A stretch of 64,000 nucleotides of DNA from Chitinophaga polysaccharea (GCF_007829335.1 NZ_VIWO01000005.1:535323-599322); one strand, 5' to 3'; positions 28,573 through 38,438 are shown, counted from the first letter of the stretch. Numbers and translations are program-made. The notes: a model not told the origin generated them from the sequence alone.

Positions 28573-28608
28573 AAAGCCTCCCGGTACAAATTTTCCGGGA
28601 GGCTTTTT
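28573..28608. terminator. Bidirectional intrinsic terminator
   Basis: AAAGCCTCCCGG (28573-28584), 10-base loop, CCGGGAGGCTTT (28595-28606) and further T. It ends the SusC/SusD transcript and the convergent barrel-protein gene. Confidence 0.9.
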
Positions 28609-28624
28609 AATAGCTGCTTATTCA

Positions 28625-29749
28625 TTAAAGTTTAATAGACATTCCGATATTAACGGAATAATCGGCAAACGCCGCATCGCCCTGTTTATATACACCGGTG
28701 GCCTGGGTTTGTAATTTGTCGCCATAGCTTTGCGTACGGTTGCGTTTCAATGCCATGGGCACCGTTGCAAAAAGCCCCAGGTTCCTGAATTTATAACTCA
28801 GTCCCGGCTCTGCAGAAACAACATAGCCTGGGCGGCGAAATCCGCTGCTACCGCCGATGAGGTCCTTCGCCGGAATACATTCTCTACGAATACCCGCTGA
28901 TACGGTAAGGTGCTCCAGTGAATAATTTGCGCCCAAACGCACCATGTATTGATCAGGTACACTCATAACAGCCGTTCCATATTGTATGGCGCCCGCCGAT
29001 GCCGTACCGCCCCTGGCTGTAGACACCCCATTTTGTTCTCTTGGATTAAACAGGTAGTAAAAACTTCCATACATACTAAGCCGGTGAGAGAAATTGTAAT
29101 AGCCATTCAATTCTGTTGTAAAACCGGTACCACCGTCACCCAATTGTATCGACTGATCAACCGGGCCCAGTATCCTGGTGCTGTCGTTTTTAACAAAATA
29201 ATCCTGGAATTGGTAGTCTCCCGTGGGCAATTTAAGCCCCAGCCCCGCCTGTATATTTCCCTTCATCGCCCTGGCAGGATTCAATAGCCAGCGGTACACA
29301 GCAAAACGGATATCGCCTATACCAAATGAGTGGGTTTGCTGGCGTGCATTTGGGCTCTTGCTGTTGTTGCCATAGTGCTCGTACAGCGACGACCTGGTGT
29401 TGGCCAGCACAGGAACGTTAACCGCCAGGGACCACCTGCTGTTAAACACACGCACCAGCGACAGATCCAGCGTATGCTGCCAGTTGATCACTTCCGTATG
29501 CTGCTCCAACCGTTCTTTTTGTTCTTCTGTTCCGACAAAATGACGGAAAGATTTAAAATACCGGTACAACATATTTACCTGCCACCCCGGCCCTGTTTCG
29601 GCCTGAGGTTTCATACATACAGTACCTGTACTGCGGATGGCCACACAACCCTGGGCCTTTGCCGATTGTTGCAATAGTAACAGAACGGCGCCTGCTACTA
29701 CCATTTTCCCACAATGGCGTCTTACACATTTAAATGTAGATTTTGGCAT
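28625..29749 (-). CDS. Outer-membrane beta-barrel protein, transporter-like
   Basis: 374 residues with a signal peptide (LLLLQQSAKAQG). The rest is a run of amphipathic strands such as WQVNMLYRYFKSFRHF, FGIGDIRFAVYRWLL, GNIQAGLGLKLPTGDYQ and GLFATVPMALKRNR, ending in VNIGMSIKL. The phrase GLGLKLPTGDY occurs in MetA/phenol-degradation-type and other putative OM channels. Two N-terminal cysteines (QGCVAIRSTGTVCM) could form a disulfide. It is a single gene with its own promoter; a TATGTTTG -7 element lies on the minus strand at 29889-29896. Substrate unknown. Confidence 0.7.
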   Translation of the reverse strand: MPKSTFKCVRRHCGKMVVAGAVLLLLQQSAKAQGCVAIRSTGTVCMKPQAETGPGWQVNMLYRYFKSFRHFVGTEEQKERLEQHTEVINWQHTLDLSLVRVFNSRWSLAVNVPVLANTRSSLYEHYGNNSKSPNARQQTHSFGIGDIRFAVYRWLLNPARAMKGNIQAGLGLKLPTGDYQFQDYFVKNDSTRILGPVDQSIQLGDGGTGFTTELNGYYNFSHRLSMYGSFYYLFNPREQNGVSTARGGTASAGAIQYGTAVMSVPDQYMVRLGANYSLEHLTVSAGIRRECIPAKDLIGGSSGFRRPGYVVSAEPGLSYKFRNLGLFATVPMALKRNRTQSYGDKLQTQATGVYKQGDAAFADYSVNIGMSIKL

Positions 29750-29888
29750 AATGTGTTTGCTTTAGTAATTAATTCTTACTGATTTCGTAAAATGGGCTGG
29801 AACATAACGGGAAGGATGAGAAATACCCGATCTATTTCATAACGGTATACTAACATCTCATGAAAGTTACAATATTTATAAATATGTT

Positions 29889-29921
29889 CAAACATACCAA
29901 CAAAGTATTTTTCAAACCCAA
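29889..29921 (-). promoter_or_regulatory. Possible promoter of the barrel-protein gene
   Basis: TATGTTTG on the minus strand (29889-29896) with TTG at 29919-29921 (22-base spacer) or 29913-29915 (16). The spacing is not ideal. The surrounding 29750-30088 gap holds no gene. Confidence 0.35.
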
Positions 29922-30006
29922 TTCTTCCTACGCAGAAAAAGTATATGATGGGTAACACCAAATTGTTTAATGATTTCCGGCAAACCCCATAATATCACAT
30001 TGGCTC

Positions 30007-30039
30007 CTTTTGGCTACAACGTTGCGACTTTTGGCTACA
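30007..30039. promoter_or_regulatory. Two 12-bp direct repeats 21 bp apart, likely AraC-type operator
   Basis: CTTTTGGCTACA occurs at 30007-30018 and again at 30028-30039. The start-to-start distance of 21 bp is two helical turns, the classic arrangement for AraC-family half-sites. It lies 50 bases before the NmrA-type gene, and an AraC regulator is encoded just beyond that gene. Confidence 0.55.
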
Positions 30040-30088
30040 TCCGTCTTATTCATTGTTCGGACTTTTGAGTCAACAAAAAAACACGATC

Positions 30089-30994
30089 ATGAAGATTGTA
30101 CTCACAGGCTCGCTTGGAAACATCGGAAAGCCTCTTACAGCCACATTGGTAAATAACGGCCATACCGTTACTGTTATCAGCAGTAATGCTGCCCGTCAGG
30201 AAGATATTGAGCTCCTTGGTGCGAAAGCAGCCATAGGCAAATTGCAGGACGTGGATTTCCTGGCGGAAACCTTCAAAGGTGCTGATATTGTTTACCTGAT
30301 GGAAACAATGGAAGCGGTAGGCGATATGTTCGATACATCGGTCGACTTTATCAGCGGTATTGCCCAAATCGGTCAAAATTATAAAGAAGCCGTGGAACGC
30401 TCCGGCGTAAAAAAGGTAATACATCTCAGCAGTATCGGCGCGCATACGGATAAAGGCACAGGCATTATTCGTTTCCACTATGAGGTAGAAACCATACTCC
30501 GGCAACTGCCGGCTGATATAGCTATCAAATTTATTCGCCCGGTCAGCTTCTATATCAACCTGTTTTCGCTCATTCACACGATCAAGTCCCAGGGAGCCAT
30601 CATTTCCAACTACGGCGGTGATGTCAAAGAGCCCTGGGTTTCCCCGAAAGATATAGCTGCTGTTATTGCCGAGGAGGTAGACACACCATTTGAGGGCAAA
30701 GCAATACGCTACGTGGCCAGCGATGAGGTGTCACCCAATGAAATTGCCCGGGCATTAGGCGAAGCCATCGGCAAACCCGACTTACAATGGCGCGTTATTC
30801 CAAGCCAACAGCTGCTGGATGGCTGGCTAAGCATTGGCTTTAATGAGCAGGTAGCTAAGGGCTTTGTTGAACTACAGGAAAGCCAGGGTAGCGGTCAACT
30901 CTACGAAGACTACAACCAACACAAACCTTTGTTGGGTCAGGTAAAACTGAAAGACTTTGTCAAAGATTTTGCAGCCGCGTATAACAGGCAATAA
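30089..30994 (+). CDS. NmrA-like NAD(P)-binding oxidoreductase (atypical SDR)
   Basis: 301 residues from the ATG at 30089. An upstream in-frame ATG at 30053 would add 12 residues before the Rossmann fold and is less likely. The N-terminus carries the dinucleotide motif TGSLGNIG, followed by GADIVYLM, VKKVIHLSSIG and IRPVSFYINL, typical of NmrA/atypical SDR proteins. The catalytic YxxxK of classical SDRs is not evident, so it may be a reductase of unusual type or a redox sensor. Direct repeats upstream and the AraC gene downstream suggest it is the regulated target. Confidence 0.82.
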   Translation: MKIVLTGSLGNIGKPLTATLVNNGHTVTVISSNAARQEDIELLGAKAAIGKLQDVDFLAETFKGADIVYLMETMEAVGDMFDTSVDFISGIAQIGQNYKEAVERSGVKKVIHLSSIGAHTDKGTGIIRFHYEVETILRQLPADIAIKFIRPVSFYINLFSLIHTIKSQGAIISNYGGDVKEPWVSPKDIAAVIAEEVDTPFEGKAIRYVASDEVSPNEIARALGEAIGKPDLQWRVIPSQQLLDGWLSIGFNEQVAKGFVELQESQGSGQLYEDYNQHKPLLGQVKLKDFVKDFAAAYNRQ

Positions 30995-31012
30995 GTCCCC
31001 CTATATCTTCAG

Positions 31013-31045
31013 CCTGGCGCCGACTCTCTGGCTGCTGGCGCCAGG
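31013..31045. repeat. Perfect 9-bp inverted repeat after the NmrA-like gene
   Basis: CCTGGCGCC (31013-31021) and GGCGCCAGG (31037-31045) flank a 15-base loop. No T-run follows on either side, so it is either a weak terminator or a hairpin protecting the 3' end. Confidence 0.4.
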
Positions 31046-31166
31046 CAAATGGAAATGGCGGTAGCCACGCAACGGTGCTATTAAAAGTATTTTTTAACTT
31101 CGGATAAAGTATACCGTAAGATGAGTGGGATTCATTGCCTAATAACCTTACCGAAAATTTAAACGC

Positions 31167-32087
31167 ATGGGGACTATTCAAAAATTAAGGACCATTAAGG
31201 AGTTTCATCAAACCCGGAACCTTCCTCCTCCGGAACACCCCTTAATCAGTGTGGTAGATTATGCGGATGTACAGTTGCAGCAGGAATACTTCGACTGCAG
31301 CTGGACGCTTGACTTCTATTTGATATCACTTAAAAAAAATATCGGCGGCAAAGTAAAGTACGGCCAACAGACCTATGATTTTGACGAAGGCGTTATGTTC
31401 TTTATCGCTCCGGGACAGGTTTTCCGCATAGAACCCACGACTGGCTCACCTTCCGACAGATCCGGCTGGATGTTGCTCATTCACCCGGATTTTCTTTGGA
31501 ATACATCTTTGGCTAAAGCAATAAAGCACTATGAGTATTTCAGCTATACCATCCATGAGGCGCTGTTTGTATCCAAAAAGGAAGAAGATACCATGATGGA
31601 TATCATCAGTAACATCAGGCGGGAGTATCATACGAATATCGACAAATTCAGCCAGGGAATTATTATTTCACAGATCGAAACATTGCTTAAATACGCTGAG
31701 CGGTATTACAATCGCCAGTTTATTACCCGGAAACGGGCCGGCCACCAGATGCTGGAACAACTGGAATTGTTATTTGCAGCCTATTTCAATGATGATATCG
31801 CCAGTACAAAAGGCCTGCCTACCGTACAGTATTTCGCGGAAAGGCTACACCTGTCACCGAAATATTTAAGCACCATGCTCAAAGCCTTAACAGGGCAAAC
31901 AGCGCAGCAGTTTATCCATGATAAATTAATAGATGTAGCCAAAGAGCAGTTGTCCATCACTGACCTTAGCATTAGCGAGATAGCTTATCATTTGGGCTTT
32001 GAGCATACCCAGTCATTTAGTAAGCTGTTCAAAAGCAAAACCTCCCTTACACCACTGGAATTCCGGAAGTCATTTAATATGAACTGA
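31167..32087 (+). CDS. AraC-family transcriptional regulator
   Basis: 306 residues. The N-terminal about 165 residues form a cupin-like sensor (VMFFIAPGQVFRIEP). The C-terminal 100 residues have both AraC helix-turn-helix motifs: YFAERLHLSPKYLSTMLKAL and SISEIAYHLGFEHTQSFSKL with the F-x-R end TPLEFRKSF. It is on the same strand as the NmrA-like gene with 172 bases between them and probably controls it through the direct repeats at 30007-30039; this regulatory link is inferred from position. Confidence 0.92.
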   Translation: MGTIQKLRTIKEFHQTRNLPPPEHPLISVVDYADVQLQQEYFDCSWTLDFYLISLKKNIGGKVKYGQQTYDFDEGVMFFIAPGQVFRIEPTTGSPSDRSGWMLLIHPDFLWNTSLAKAIKHYEYFSYTIHEALFVSKKEEDTMMDIISNIRREYHTNIDKFSQGIIISQIETLLKYAERYYNRQFITRKRAGHQMLEQLELLFAAYFNDDIASTKGLPTVQYFAERLHLSPKYLSTMLKALTGQTAQQFIHDKLIDVAKEQLSITDLSISEIAYHLGFEHTQSFSKLFKSKTSLTPLEFRKSFNMN

Positions 32088-32102
32088 GATAATGATATTA
32101 AT

Positions 32103-32142
32103 AATTCGGGACGCAGAGCGCCCCGAATTAAGATCTTATTTT
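32103..32142. terminator. Intrinsic terminator between convergent genes
   Basis: AATTCGGG (32103-32110) with inner pairs to CCCGAATT (32122-32129), one A-C mismatch, then a T-rich tail with TTTTTT on the plus strand. It ends the AraC gene. Confidence 0.65.
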
Positions 32143-33380
32143 TTAGCCTCCTTTGTTATCCACTGGTTCAGCGTGTTTTCCGGAGCTTCCAGTACTATCT
32201 TGTAATAATCTGAAGGATAATCTTTAACATCGATCCAGGCATGCTGACTGGTTACCGGTACTTCGCCTACCAGGTGATATTGATCCGCCTTACCTGCTTT
32301 AAAATCATTAGTGGTGGTTAACCAGATCTTCACCTTTCCTGCCGGCTCCAATGCCTTCCAGGTAATATCAAGATGTCCCTGCACGCTGTTAACCAGCGCC
32401 TGGGAGATGGATACCTTCCCAATGAGCGGTGTACCGTCAATTTCCCGCTGCACGTCTTGCGGCACCTTAATATTCATATAACGATTGATCGTGGGCATGA
32501 TATCCACGATAGCCGGCCGGTAGCGGGTAGCATAAGCATTCAACGGCTTGTAATTCGTTACCATCCAGGTGGTTCGCTGGCGCAGCGACTGTCCCCCATG
32601 GCCCTTACCGGTCTTCTCGTCCCTGCCATGATCCGTAGTGATCACTAACAGCCAGTCTTCCTTAAACTGTTTCTTACGATATTGAATAGCATCATACAGT
32701 TTGCCCATCTGTACGTCCAGCATCTTAACGGCTGCTTCAAATTCAGGACTGTCGCCATGCATATGCCCCATATCATCCGTATATTCCAGGTACACCCATG
32801 ATAAGTCCGGTGCATTTTTCCTGATGGTGGCCGTCGCCTCGTCTACGACTTTTTCATCAATACGGTGCATGAACTGATGTGCCCTGTCATGCTGATAGTG
32901 GATCGTATCCAGCTCATAGCCATCAAAAAAATAATCCATCTTTACGTTGCCTGCTGCGGGCAGTTCATGTCCGATCAACTTGGTACGGTTGTCCTGCCAG
33001 CTGGAAAATATCGCCGTCTTTTTACCAGGATACTGCGCTTTAAACAGGCGGAAAATGTTCTGATAGTTGTAATTCGGCGCCGTAATATCGTTATCGGGTA
33101 CATTATGTTTGTTCACCCAGGTGCCGGTCAACAGGCTATTGTAGCCCACCGCAGAAATAGTGGGCGTTTCATTGTACGAATTTTTATCGCCGCCCACATG
33201 CATCCGGGTATAGGTACCGTCGTTGATAATCCTTTTAATGTTGGGAAGCTCCAAACGTTCTATTACATCTGCAGGGATACCATCTGCAATTACAAAGACC
33301 GTCTTTCTAACATTTTGTGCATATACGCCAGACTGAAAAGCCAGGAATACAATTGCCAGTGATTTTGTCCATTTATTCAT
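32136..33380 (-). CDS. Secreted alkaline-phosphatase-superfamily phosphodiesterase (NPP-like)
   Basis: 414 residues; signal peptide ending at QSGVYAQ. The metal and nucleophile sites of the nucleotide pyrophosphatase/phosphodiesterase group are visible in order: TVFVIADGIPADVI (first Asp), NETPTISAVGYNSLLTG (Thr/Ser nucleophile region), YLEYTDDMGHMHG, ITTDHGRD and GKGHGGQS. The last 80 residues are beta-rich. It is the last gene of the ECF sigma-FecR-SusC-SusD series, 72 bases after susD, so this import system may handle a phosphodiester-containing substrate; that is inference. Confidence 0.88.
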   Translation of the reverse strand: MNKWTKSLAIVFLAFQSGVYAQNVRKTVFVIADGIPADVIERLELPNIKRIINDGTYTRMHVGGDKNSYNETPTISAVGYNSLLTGTWVNKHNVPDNDITAPNYNYQNIFRLFKAQYPGKKTAIFSSWQDNRTKLIGHELPAAGNVKMDYFFDGYELDTIHYQHDRAHQFMHRIDEKVVDEATATIRKNAPDLSWVYLEYTDDMGHMHGDSPEFEAAVKMLDVQMGKLYDAIQYRKKQFKEDWLLVITTDHGRDEKTGKGHGGQSLRQRTTWMVTNYKPLNAYATRYRPAIVDIMPTINRYMNIKVPQDVQREIDGTPLIGKVSISQALVNSVQGHLDITWKALEPAGKVKIWLTTTNDFKAGKADQYHLVGEVPVTSQHAWIDVKDYPSDYYKIVLEAPENTLNQWITKEAKK

Positions 33381-33452
33381 TGCTATACTGTTTTAACGGC
33401 TACGCCGCACCGGTATGGATGCAGCGTAGCCTATTTATACTTTATAAAATTT

Positions 33453-34907
33453 CTACGGTTTAATCAGCCACATAACGCCATTGATGTTGTCACCTTCCGG
33501 GTACTGGCTGGTAACAGCTGCCTGTACATGGTCTTTGTTCAGCTGCAACTCGCTCTCCGGGTACATCCATCTTTTAGGTATTTTATTGTTGTTAAGCATT
33601 CCTGCACCGGAAACATCAAATACAGGAAACCCTGTTCTGCGTTGTTCGTAGAACGGCTGCCAGCCGCTGTTAAAGAATGCGGCAATATATTTCTGCGTAA
33701 TCACCTGGCGTAGGCCATCGGTGGGGGATAGTTTTACAGCAGTCTGTGCAACATAACTATCAATAGCCGCCTGGTCAATCTTGTAAAAAGCCATAGATGC
33801 GCGGATACCTTTTTCGTAGTAGTCGCTGGCCGTACCGCTGATCCAGCCTCTCAGCACCCCTTCAGCAAGGATGAACTGCAACTCCGGATATCCCAGGGCA
33901 ATACTTTGTTCGTTTACCGGGTTATTGTAAAACCGTGGATTAATTTTAGACACTTCTCCCGCAACGGTGCGCGCGTTATTTTCATTCACCGGCGCGCTCG
34001 CTTTTGCACCACCATAGGCATTGAAATCAGTAGCCGGTAAGGCGGCGAATTTAGGGGCCTTGTCTGCAAAGCTGAACAGTCGCGCATCTTTGAGTCCTTT
34101 CAGAAGATTCACAAAACTCTCTTCCATGTAATCAGCCGTTTGTAAGTCGTTGTTATTGAAGTATGGATAGCGATTCCCTTGCAGGTCGTAGAACTTCAGG
34201 GCCACATTATCGTCGTTGCCCGCAGGCAGCGGATAAGTAGTGGGGTTGTTCACAATATCTGCAAACCGCTTTTTCACGTCAATCTTAGACTTTCCCTCCT
34301 TCAGTGATAAACTCATCAATACACGCAGCGACAAAGCATTGATAGCACGTTTCCATTGCTGCATGTTGCCGCTGTAGAGAATATCACCCTGTACAGCAGT
34401 AGTGCTGGTAGAAATGAGGCTATTGGCCGCATTCAGATCATCCAGGATGTTGAGATAAATATCTTCCTGTTTGTCGTAGGCAGGAGCGCCTATCCCATTA
34501 TCCCCTTTCAGTGCGCTGGAATAGGGCACATCGCCAAAGGTTTGGGTGAGCTGCAGGAAATACCAGGCGCGAAAAAATTTGGCCAACGGCTGGTATTCAG
34601 GTTTGCTTTGTGCGGTGGCCGCCTGCTCCATCTTCAACACCTGGCGCAAGCTGCCATAGGCATCAAAGCCGGCTCTGTTCCAGCCATAATATTGGTTGAC
34701 GTTGGAAGCATCCGTGTACACCATCTGGCGACAGGCAAGTGCAGCACTGATGGTGGTAGACTGAAAAGCATTCTGTATGATCGCATTCAATAACAGGTCG
34801 GGCGTAGCGATGGTAGACTTGTTAGGGTCTGTCTGGAATTCGCTGAATTTTTTACATCCCGATTGTATGACAAGGATACTTAATAATATAAAGACGATTT
34901 TTTTCAT
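33453..34907 (-). CDS. SusD/RagB-family nutrient-binding outer-membrane lipoprotein
   Basis: 484 residues counted from Met at 34907 (MKKIVFILLSILVIQSGC, lipobox IQSGC). A start four codons upstream at 34919 overlaps the susC stop as TAATG and could give translational coupling; the MKK start gives the more normal signal peptide. The protein belongs to the shorter SusD-like group (FQTDPNKSTIATPDLLLNAI, KFFRAWYFLQLTQTFGDVP, LQFILAEGVLRGW). It pairs with the STN-type SusC upstream. Confidence 0.92.
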   Translation of the reverse strand: MKKIVFILLSILVIQSGCKKFSEFQTDPNKSTIATPDLLLNAIIQNAFQSTTISAALACRQMVYTDASNVNQYYGWNRAGFDAYGSLRQVLKMEQAATAQSKPEYQPLAKFFRAWYFLQLTQTFGDVPYSSALKGDNGIGAPAYDKQEDIYLNILDDLNAANSLISTSTTAVQGDILYSGNMQQWKRAINALSLRVLMSLSLKEGKSKIDVKKRFADIVNNPTTYPLPAGNDDNVALKFYDLQGNRYPYFNNNDLQTADYMEESFVNLLKGLKDARLFSFADKAPKFAALPATDFNAYGGAKASAPVNENNARTVAGEVSKINPRFYNNPVNEQSIALGYPELQFILAEGVLRGWISGTASDYYEKGIRASMAFYKIDQAAIDSYVAQTAVKLSPTDGLRQVITQKYIAAFFNSGWQPFYEQRRTGFPVFDVSGAGMLNNNKIPKRWMYPESELQLNKDHVQAAVTSQYPEGDNINGVMWLIKP

Positions 34908-34918
34908 AAACCAGCGCA

Positions 34919-37900
34919 TTAAAACTTAATATTAAAATTGATACCCATAGAGCGAGTAGACGGCGTCTGCAAGTTATCCGCAGCAGGATCCGGGTCTACA
35001 TTCGGCATTTTGGAGAACAGCAATAGGTTGCGGCCCACAAAGGATACGGTAGCACCTTTAATAAATGACCTGTGCAGCCACGACGATGGGAATTGATAAG
35101 TAAGCGTTACCTCACGAAGCTTCAGGAAAGTCTGTGAAAAATAATTGTAGTTATTGTTGGCGCCATTGCTGGTGTTGGTCATATAATCGATATAGTTCAC
35201 CGCCTGGGTATTAGGCGCAAACGTACGGGTATCCTTCACAATGTTGCCATAGCTGTCGTAGGTTGCCTCACCGCCTGTTACCACTACGCCTTTACCCACA
35301 TAGGTAGATTTACCTTCATTCGCCTCATCACGAAAATGATTTACTGTACCCGGATGAGTACCGCCCCACCACATCTTCTGGTTGGTAGTAGAATACATCA
35401 TACCGCCGATACGGCCATCTACCAGGAATTTAAAGGTGAAGTTCTTATAGCTAAAGCTGTTTTCCATACCATAAGTCCAGTCAGGATCATTATAGCCAAT
35501 AAAACGGGAGAAGGCATCATCCAAAGGAAAACCATTGCTACCATAGATGATGTTGCCCTGCGGATCTTTCTGGTATACATCTGCAAAAATCTTATCGGTG
35601 CGATCACCTACACGCAGGAAGTTCAGGGTTTCTGCATTGCCATAGATCTCTTTCAGATAACGGCGATATTTGCTGAAGTTGACCGCTACATCCCAGTTGA
35701 ATACTTTACCCCGTATTGGAGAACCTGTCAGCGCCAGTTCTATGCCTTTGCGCTGGTACACGTTGCCATTGGCGAGCTGGCTATTGTAACCGCTGGAAAT
35801 GGATGTTGGTACAGAAACGATGTTATTATAATCGCGGGTCTGGTAGTAGGTAGCTTCTATGCCAATCCGGCTGTTGAAAAACTTTGCATCCACGCCGGCT
35901 TCCCAGCTGTCCGAGGTTTGCGGAATCAACTTTTTGTTCAGCAAAGCGTTTCCATAAGTTAAAGAGGGTATGTTATTCCAGATAGTACCTTTATTGAAAG
36001 AAGGCAGGTAGCTATAAGTATAACTGTTATCGTTCAGCGTAGCGCTGGATACTCTTGACCAGGAACTTCTCACCTTCAGAAAAGTAACCCATGACGGCAA
36101 CTTAGTGAGTTGAGAAATGACTACCGCGGCGCTGACAGATGGATAGAAAAAGCTATTGTTTTCTGTTGGCAAAGTGGAGATGATGTCATTTCTTCCGGTA
36201 GCAGAAAGGTAGATCGCGTTCAGGAATTCGAGGTCGATCACCCCATATGCACTGCTGGTCCTTCTCTCTTCCACAAAATTCTCGGCCTGTACGGGGTTGG
36301 CAGAATTGCTTAAACTATAGAAACCCGGAACCGTTAAACCATCTGTGTTGGCATCTCCCCACTTGTAGTTACGATAATAGTTCGATCCGCCAAGTTGTGC
36401 ATGGATCTTGAATTTGCTGGAGAAGGTATGGTTATAGTCGCCAATTAGGTCAGAAGCAATGTCGAAATAGTTTTGTGTTGCCACGGTAAACTGGCCCCTC
36501 GACTTGTTGCCATAGCCGATATAACTCTTGGGCTCCTTATAGGTACGGTTAAGGCCATACGTATTGATACCATTCCTGAACTGCACTGAAAATTCAGGGC
36601 TGATCTTATACGAGAGGTTCAGGGAGCCGAAAGTATTATCCTTATTGTATCCACGCAGGTATTCATATGCCTGGAAATAAGGGTTGTTGTAGTAGGAGTT
36701 GTTGTAGTTACGTTGCTGAATGCCCTCTTTACCGGGTACCCAATAGTTGCGCAGGTCTTTTACACTTACATCGGCGCCGGTCCATAATACGAGATTATAG
36801 AGGTAGTTGGTAGGACCATAGCCGGTTTCAGGGAAGTTGTCGGTATACTGCTTATTATAACTCAGCCGGGCATCCATGGTTAATGCATCTGATAATTTGT
36901 AGTTACCGGCTACTGTAAATGAACTGTTATTCAAACCGGTATTAGGTACAATACCCTTTTGATAGATATGAGAAGCAGAGGCGCGGAAAGATCCTTTGTC
37001 GGAGCTTTGCATGATGCTGATGGTGTTACTCGCCACCACGCCGGTATTGAAGAAGTCCTTCACGTTATTTTTACCACGGGAGATGAATGGCAGCGGAATA
37101 CGTTTACCGGTGGCCGTATCAATAGGACTATTGAATTGCGGGGTTTCGAAATAGCCGCTTGGTGTGCTGGGATCGCGCTGATCAAGCTTAGGTCCCCAGA
37201 TCCAGCCCGAACCTTCAGGTCCGCCACCGGATCCGTCCACATACGTATATTTTCCTTTAAAGCCTGCACCGTAAACGGTTTGTACGTTAGGGATACGGAT
37301 AAAGCTGGGTTGCAGTTGTGTGGAGGAATTGATCTCTACGCTTAATGTTTTGCCTTTACCGCGTTTGGTAGTAATCATGATGGCGCCGTTCTGGCCAATA
37401 GATCCATACAATGCGGAAGCACTGGCGCCTTTCAGAACGGTCATACTTTCTACGTCGTCGGCATTTACTTTATAGAAATCGGCTGTCTGGTCGGGCACCC
37501 CGTCGATCACGATCAATGGCTTACGGCCGCGTAATGATATGCCCGGGTCCTGGAATAAATCAGTGGAGTTCTTGATATTCAAACCTGCTACCCTACCGGT
37601 AAGGGAGTTTACCAGGTTGGGTTCCCGTGCTTTCACCAGGCTTTCGCCCTGTACTTCCTGCACCGCGTAGCCGAGTTTGGTTTTCTCCTTCTTTACACCC
37701 AAAGCCGTTACTACCACTTCTGATAAGCCTTTGGAATTTTCTTCCAATTGTACGTCGTACTTATCACCATCACCTACGGGTACTTCCTTTACCAGGAAGC
37801 CTATAAAGCTGAAAACGAGTATGTCGCCGGTATTGGCTTTGATGGAGAAGTCGCCTTCCTGGCTGGTGATCGTACCTGTGTGGGTACCTTTAATGAGCAC

Positions 37901-38359
37901 CGATACGCCGGGAAGGCCTACCTTCTTTGCGTCTGTTACATGCCCTTTTACCAGGCGGGGCGCAGGCACAGGTGCAGGCGCTGCTGCGGCAGGGGTGCGT
38001 AAAGGTTCAATAATGATTTGATGTCCGGAAAGGCGGTAGGAGAAGCTTAGCTCCTGGCCAATTTCATCGAGGATGATGGCAAGGCTTTTATCGCGTTTCA
38101 CCAGGTTAACTTTTCTTGTCAGCAGCCTGGTATTGTCTACACAGATAAAATTAAATTCAGTTTGTTTTTGCAGTATATCAAATACGTCGCTGAGTGGCAT
38201 ATTCACCGCAGCCAGTGAGCATTTTACTTTTGACAGGTCCTGCAAATTCCCTACCCTGTTTGCAGCCCATGCCTGCCGGGTACATAAAAAAAGTACAATA
38301 ACTGTTAAAAGTCTGCAAAGACGTAAAATCAGAGATACAGGATAACTCTTTTTTTTCAT
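34919..38359 (-). CDS. SusC/RagA-type TonB-dependent receptor with STN signalling domain
   Basis: 1146 residues. A signal peptide (ending near RQAWA) is followed by an STN domain at about 50-115 (NMPLSDVFDILQKQTEFNF), a carboxypeptidase-regulatory-like domain (about 138-210; VKGHVTDAKKVGLPGVSV), the TonB box region SEVVVTALGVKKEK, a plug with VESMTVLKGASASALYGS, and the barrel, ending SMGINFNIKF. The STN domain and the FecR/ECF genes just upstream show that it both imports its ligand and signals its presence. It overlaps the susD start region. Confidence 0.95.
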   Translation of the reverse strand: MKKKSYPVSLILRLCRLLTVIVLFLCTRQAWAANRVGNLQDLSKVKCSLAAVNMPLSDVFDILQKQTEFNFICVDNTRLLTRKVNLVKRDKSLAIILDEIGQELSFSYRLSGHQIIIEPLRTPAAAAPAPVPAPRLVKGHVTDAKKVGLPGVSVLIKGTHTGTITSQEGDFSIKANTGDILVFSFIGFLVKEVPVGDGDKYDVQLEENSKGLSEVVVTALGVKKEKTKLGYAVQEVQGESLVKAREPNLVNSLTGRVAGLNIKNSTDLFQDPGISLRGRKPLIVIDGVPDQTADFYKVNADDVESMTVLKGASASALYGSIGQNGAIMITTKRGKGKTLSVEINSSTQLQPSFIRIPNVQTVYGAGFKGKYTYVDGSGGGPEGSGWIWGPKLDQRDPSTPSGYFETPQFNSPIDTATGKRIPLPFISRGKNNVKDFFNTGVVASNTISIMQSSDKGSFRASASHIYQKGIVPNTGLNNSSFTVAGNYKLSDALTMDARLSYNKQYTDNFPETGYGPTNYLYNLVLWTGADVSVKDLRNYWVPGKEGIQQRNYNNSYYNNPYFQAYEYLRGYNKDNTFGSLNLSYKISPEFSVQFRNGINTYGLNRTYKEPKSYIGYGNKSRGQFTVATQNYFDIASDLIGDYNHTFSSKFKIHAQLGGSNYYRNYKWGDANTDGLTVPGFYSLSNSANPVQAENFVEERRTSSAYGVIDLEFLNAIYLSATGRNDIISTLPTENNSFFYPSVSAAVVISQLTKLPSWVTFLKVRSSWSRVSSATLNDNSYTYSYLPSFNKGTIWNNIPSLTYGNALLNKKLIPQTSDSWEAGVDAKFFNSRIGIEATYYQTRDYNNIVSVPTSISSGYNSQLANGNVYQRKGIELALTGSPIRGKVFNWDVAVNFSKYRRYLKEIYGNAETLNFLRVGDRTDKIFADVYQKDPQGNIIYGSNGFPLDDAFSRFIGYNDPDWTYGMENSFSYKNFTFKFLVDGRIGGMMYSTTNQKMWWGGTHPGTVNHFRDEANEGKSTYVGKGVVVTGGEATYDSYGNIVKDTRTFAPNTQAVNYIDYMTNTSNGANNNYNYFSQTFLKLREVTLTYQFPSSWLHRSFIKGATVSFVGRNLLLFSKMPNVDPDPAADNLQTPSTRSMGINFNIKF

Positions 38360-38382
38360 AAATTAGCAAATTCGTTAATTAG

Positions 38383-38438
38383 ATTCCAACAATTTAATAG
38401 CGATCCGACCGGCATTTCGTAGATGCCGGTTTCTTTTT
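38383..38438 (+). repeat. Repeat copy A with plus-strand terminator-like hairpin
   Basis: Begins ATTCCAACAATTT and ends in a hairpin: ACCGGCAT (38408-38415) pairs with ATGCCGGT (38423-38430), followed by TTTCTTTTT. It is a diverged direct repeat of 38540-38592. The T-run is on the plus strand, antisense to the leader of the downstream susC. Confidence 0.6.

Noticed and set aside
29883..29896. TATGTTCAAACATA as a further operator of the mannoside regulon
   Set aside because: It differs from the shared box in the TGTAC core; the remaining likeness is explained by the promoter -7 element TATGTTTG.
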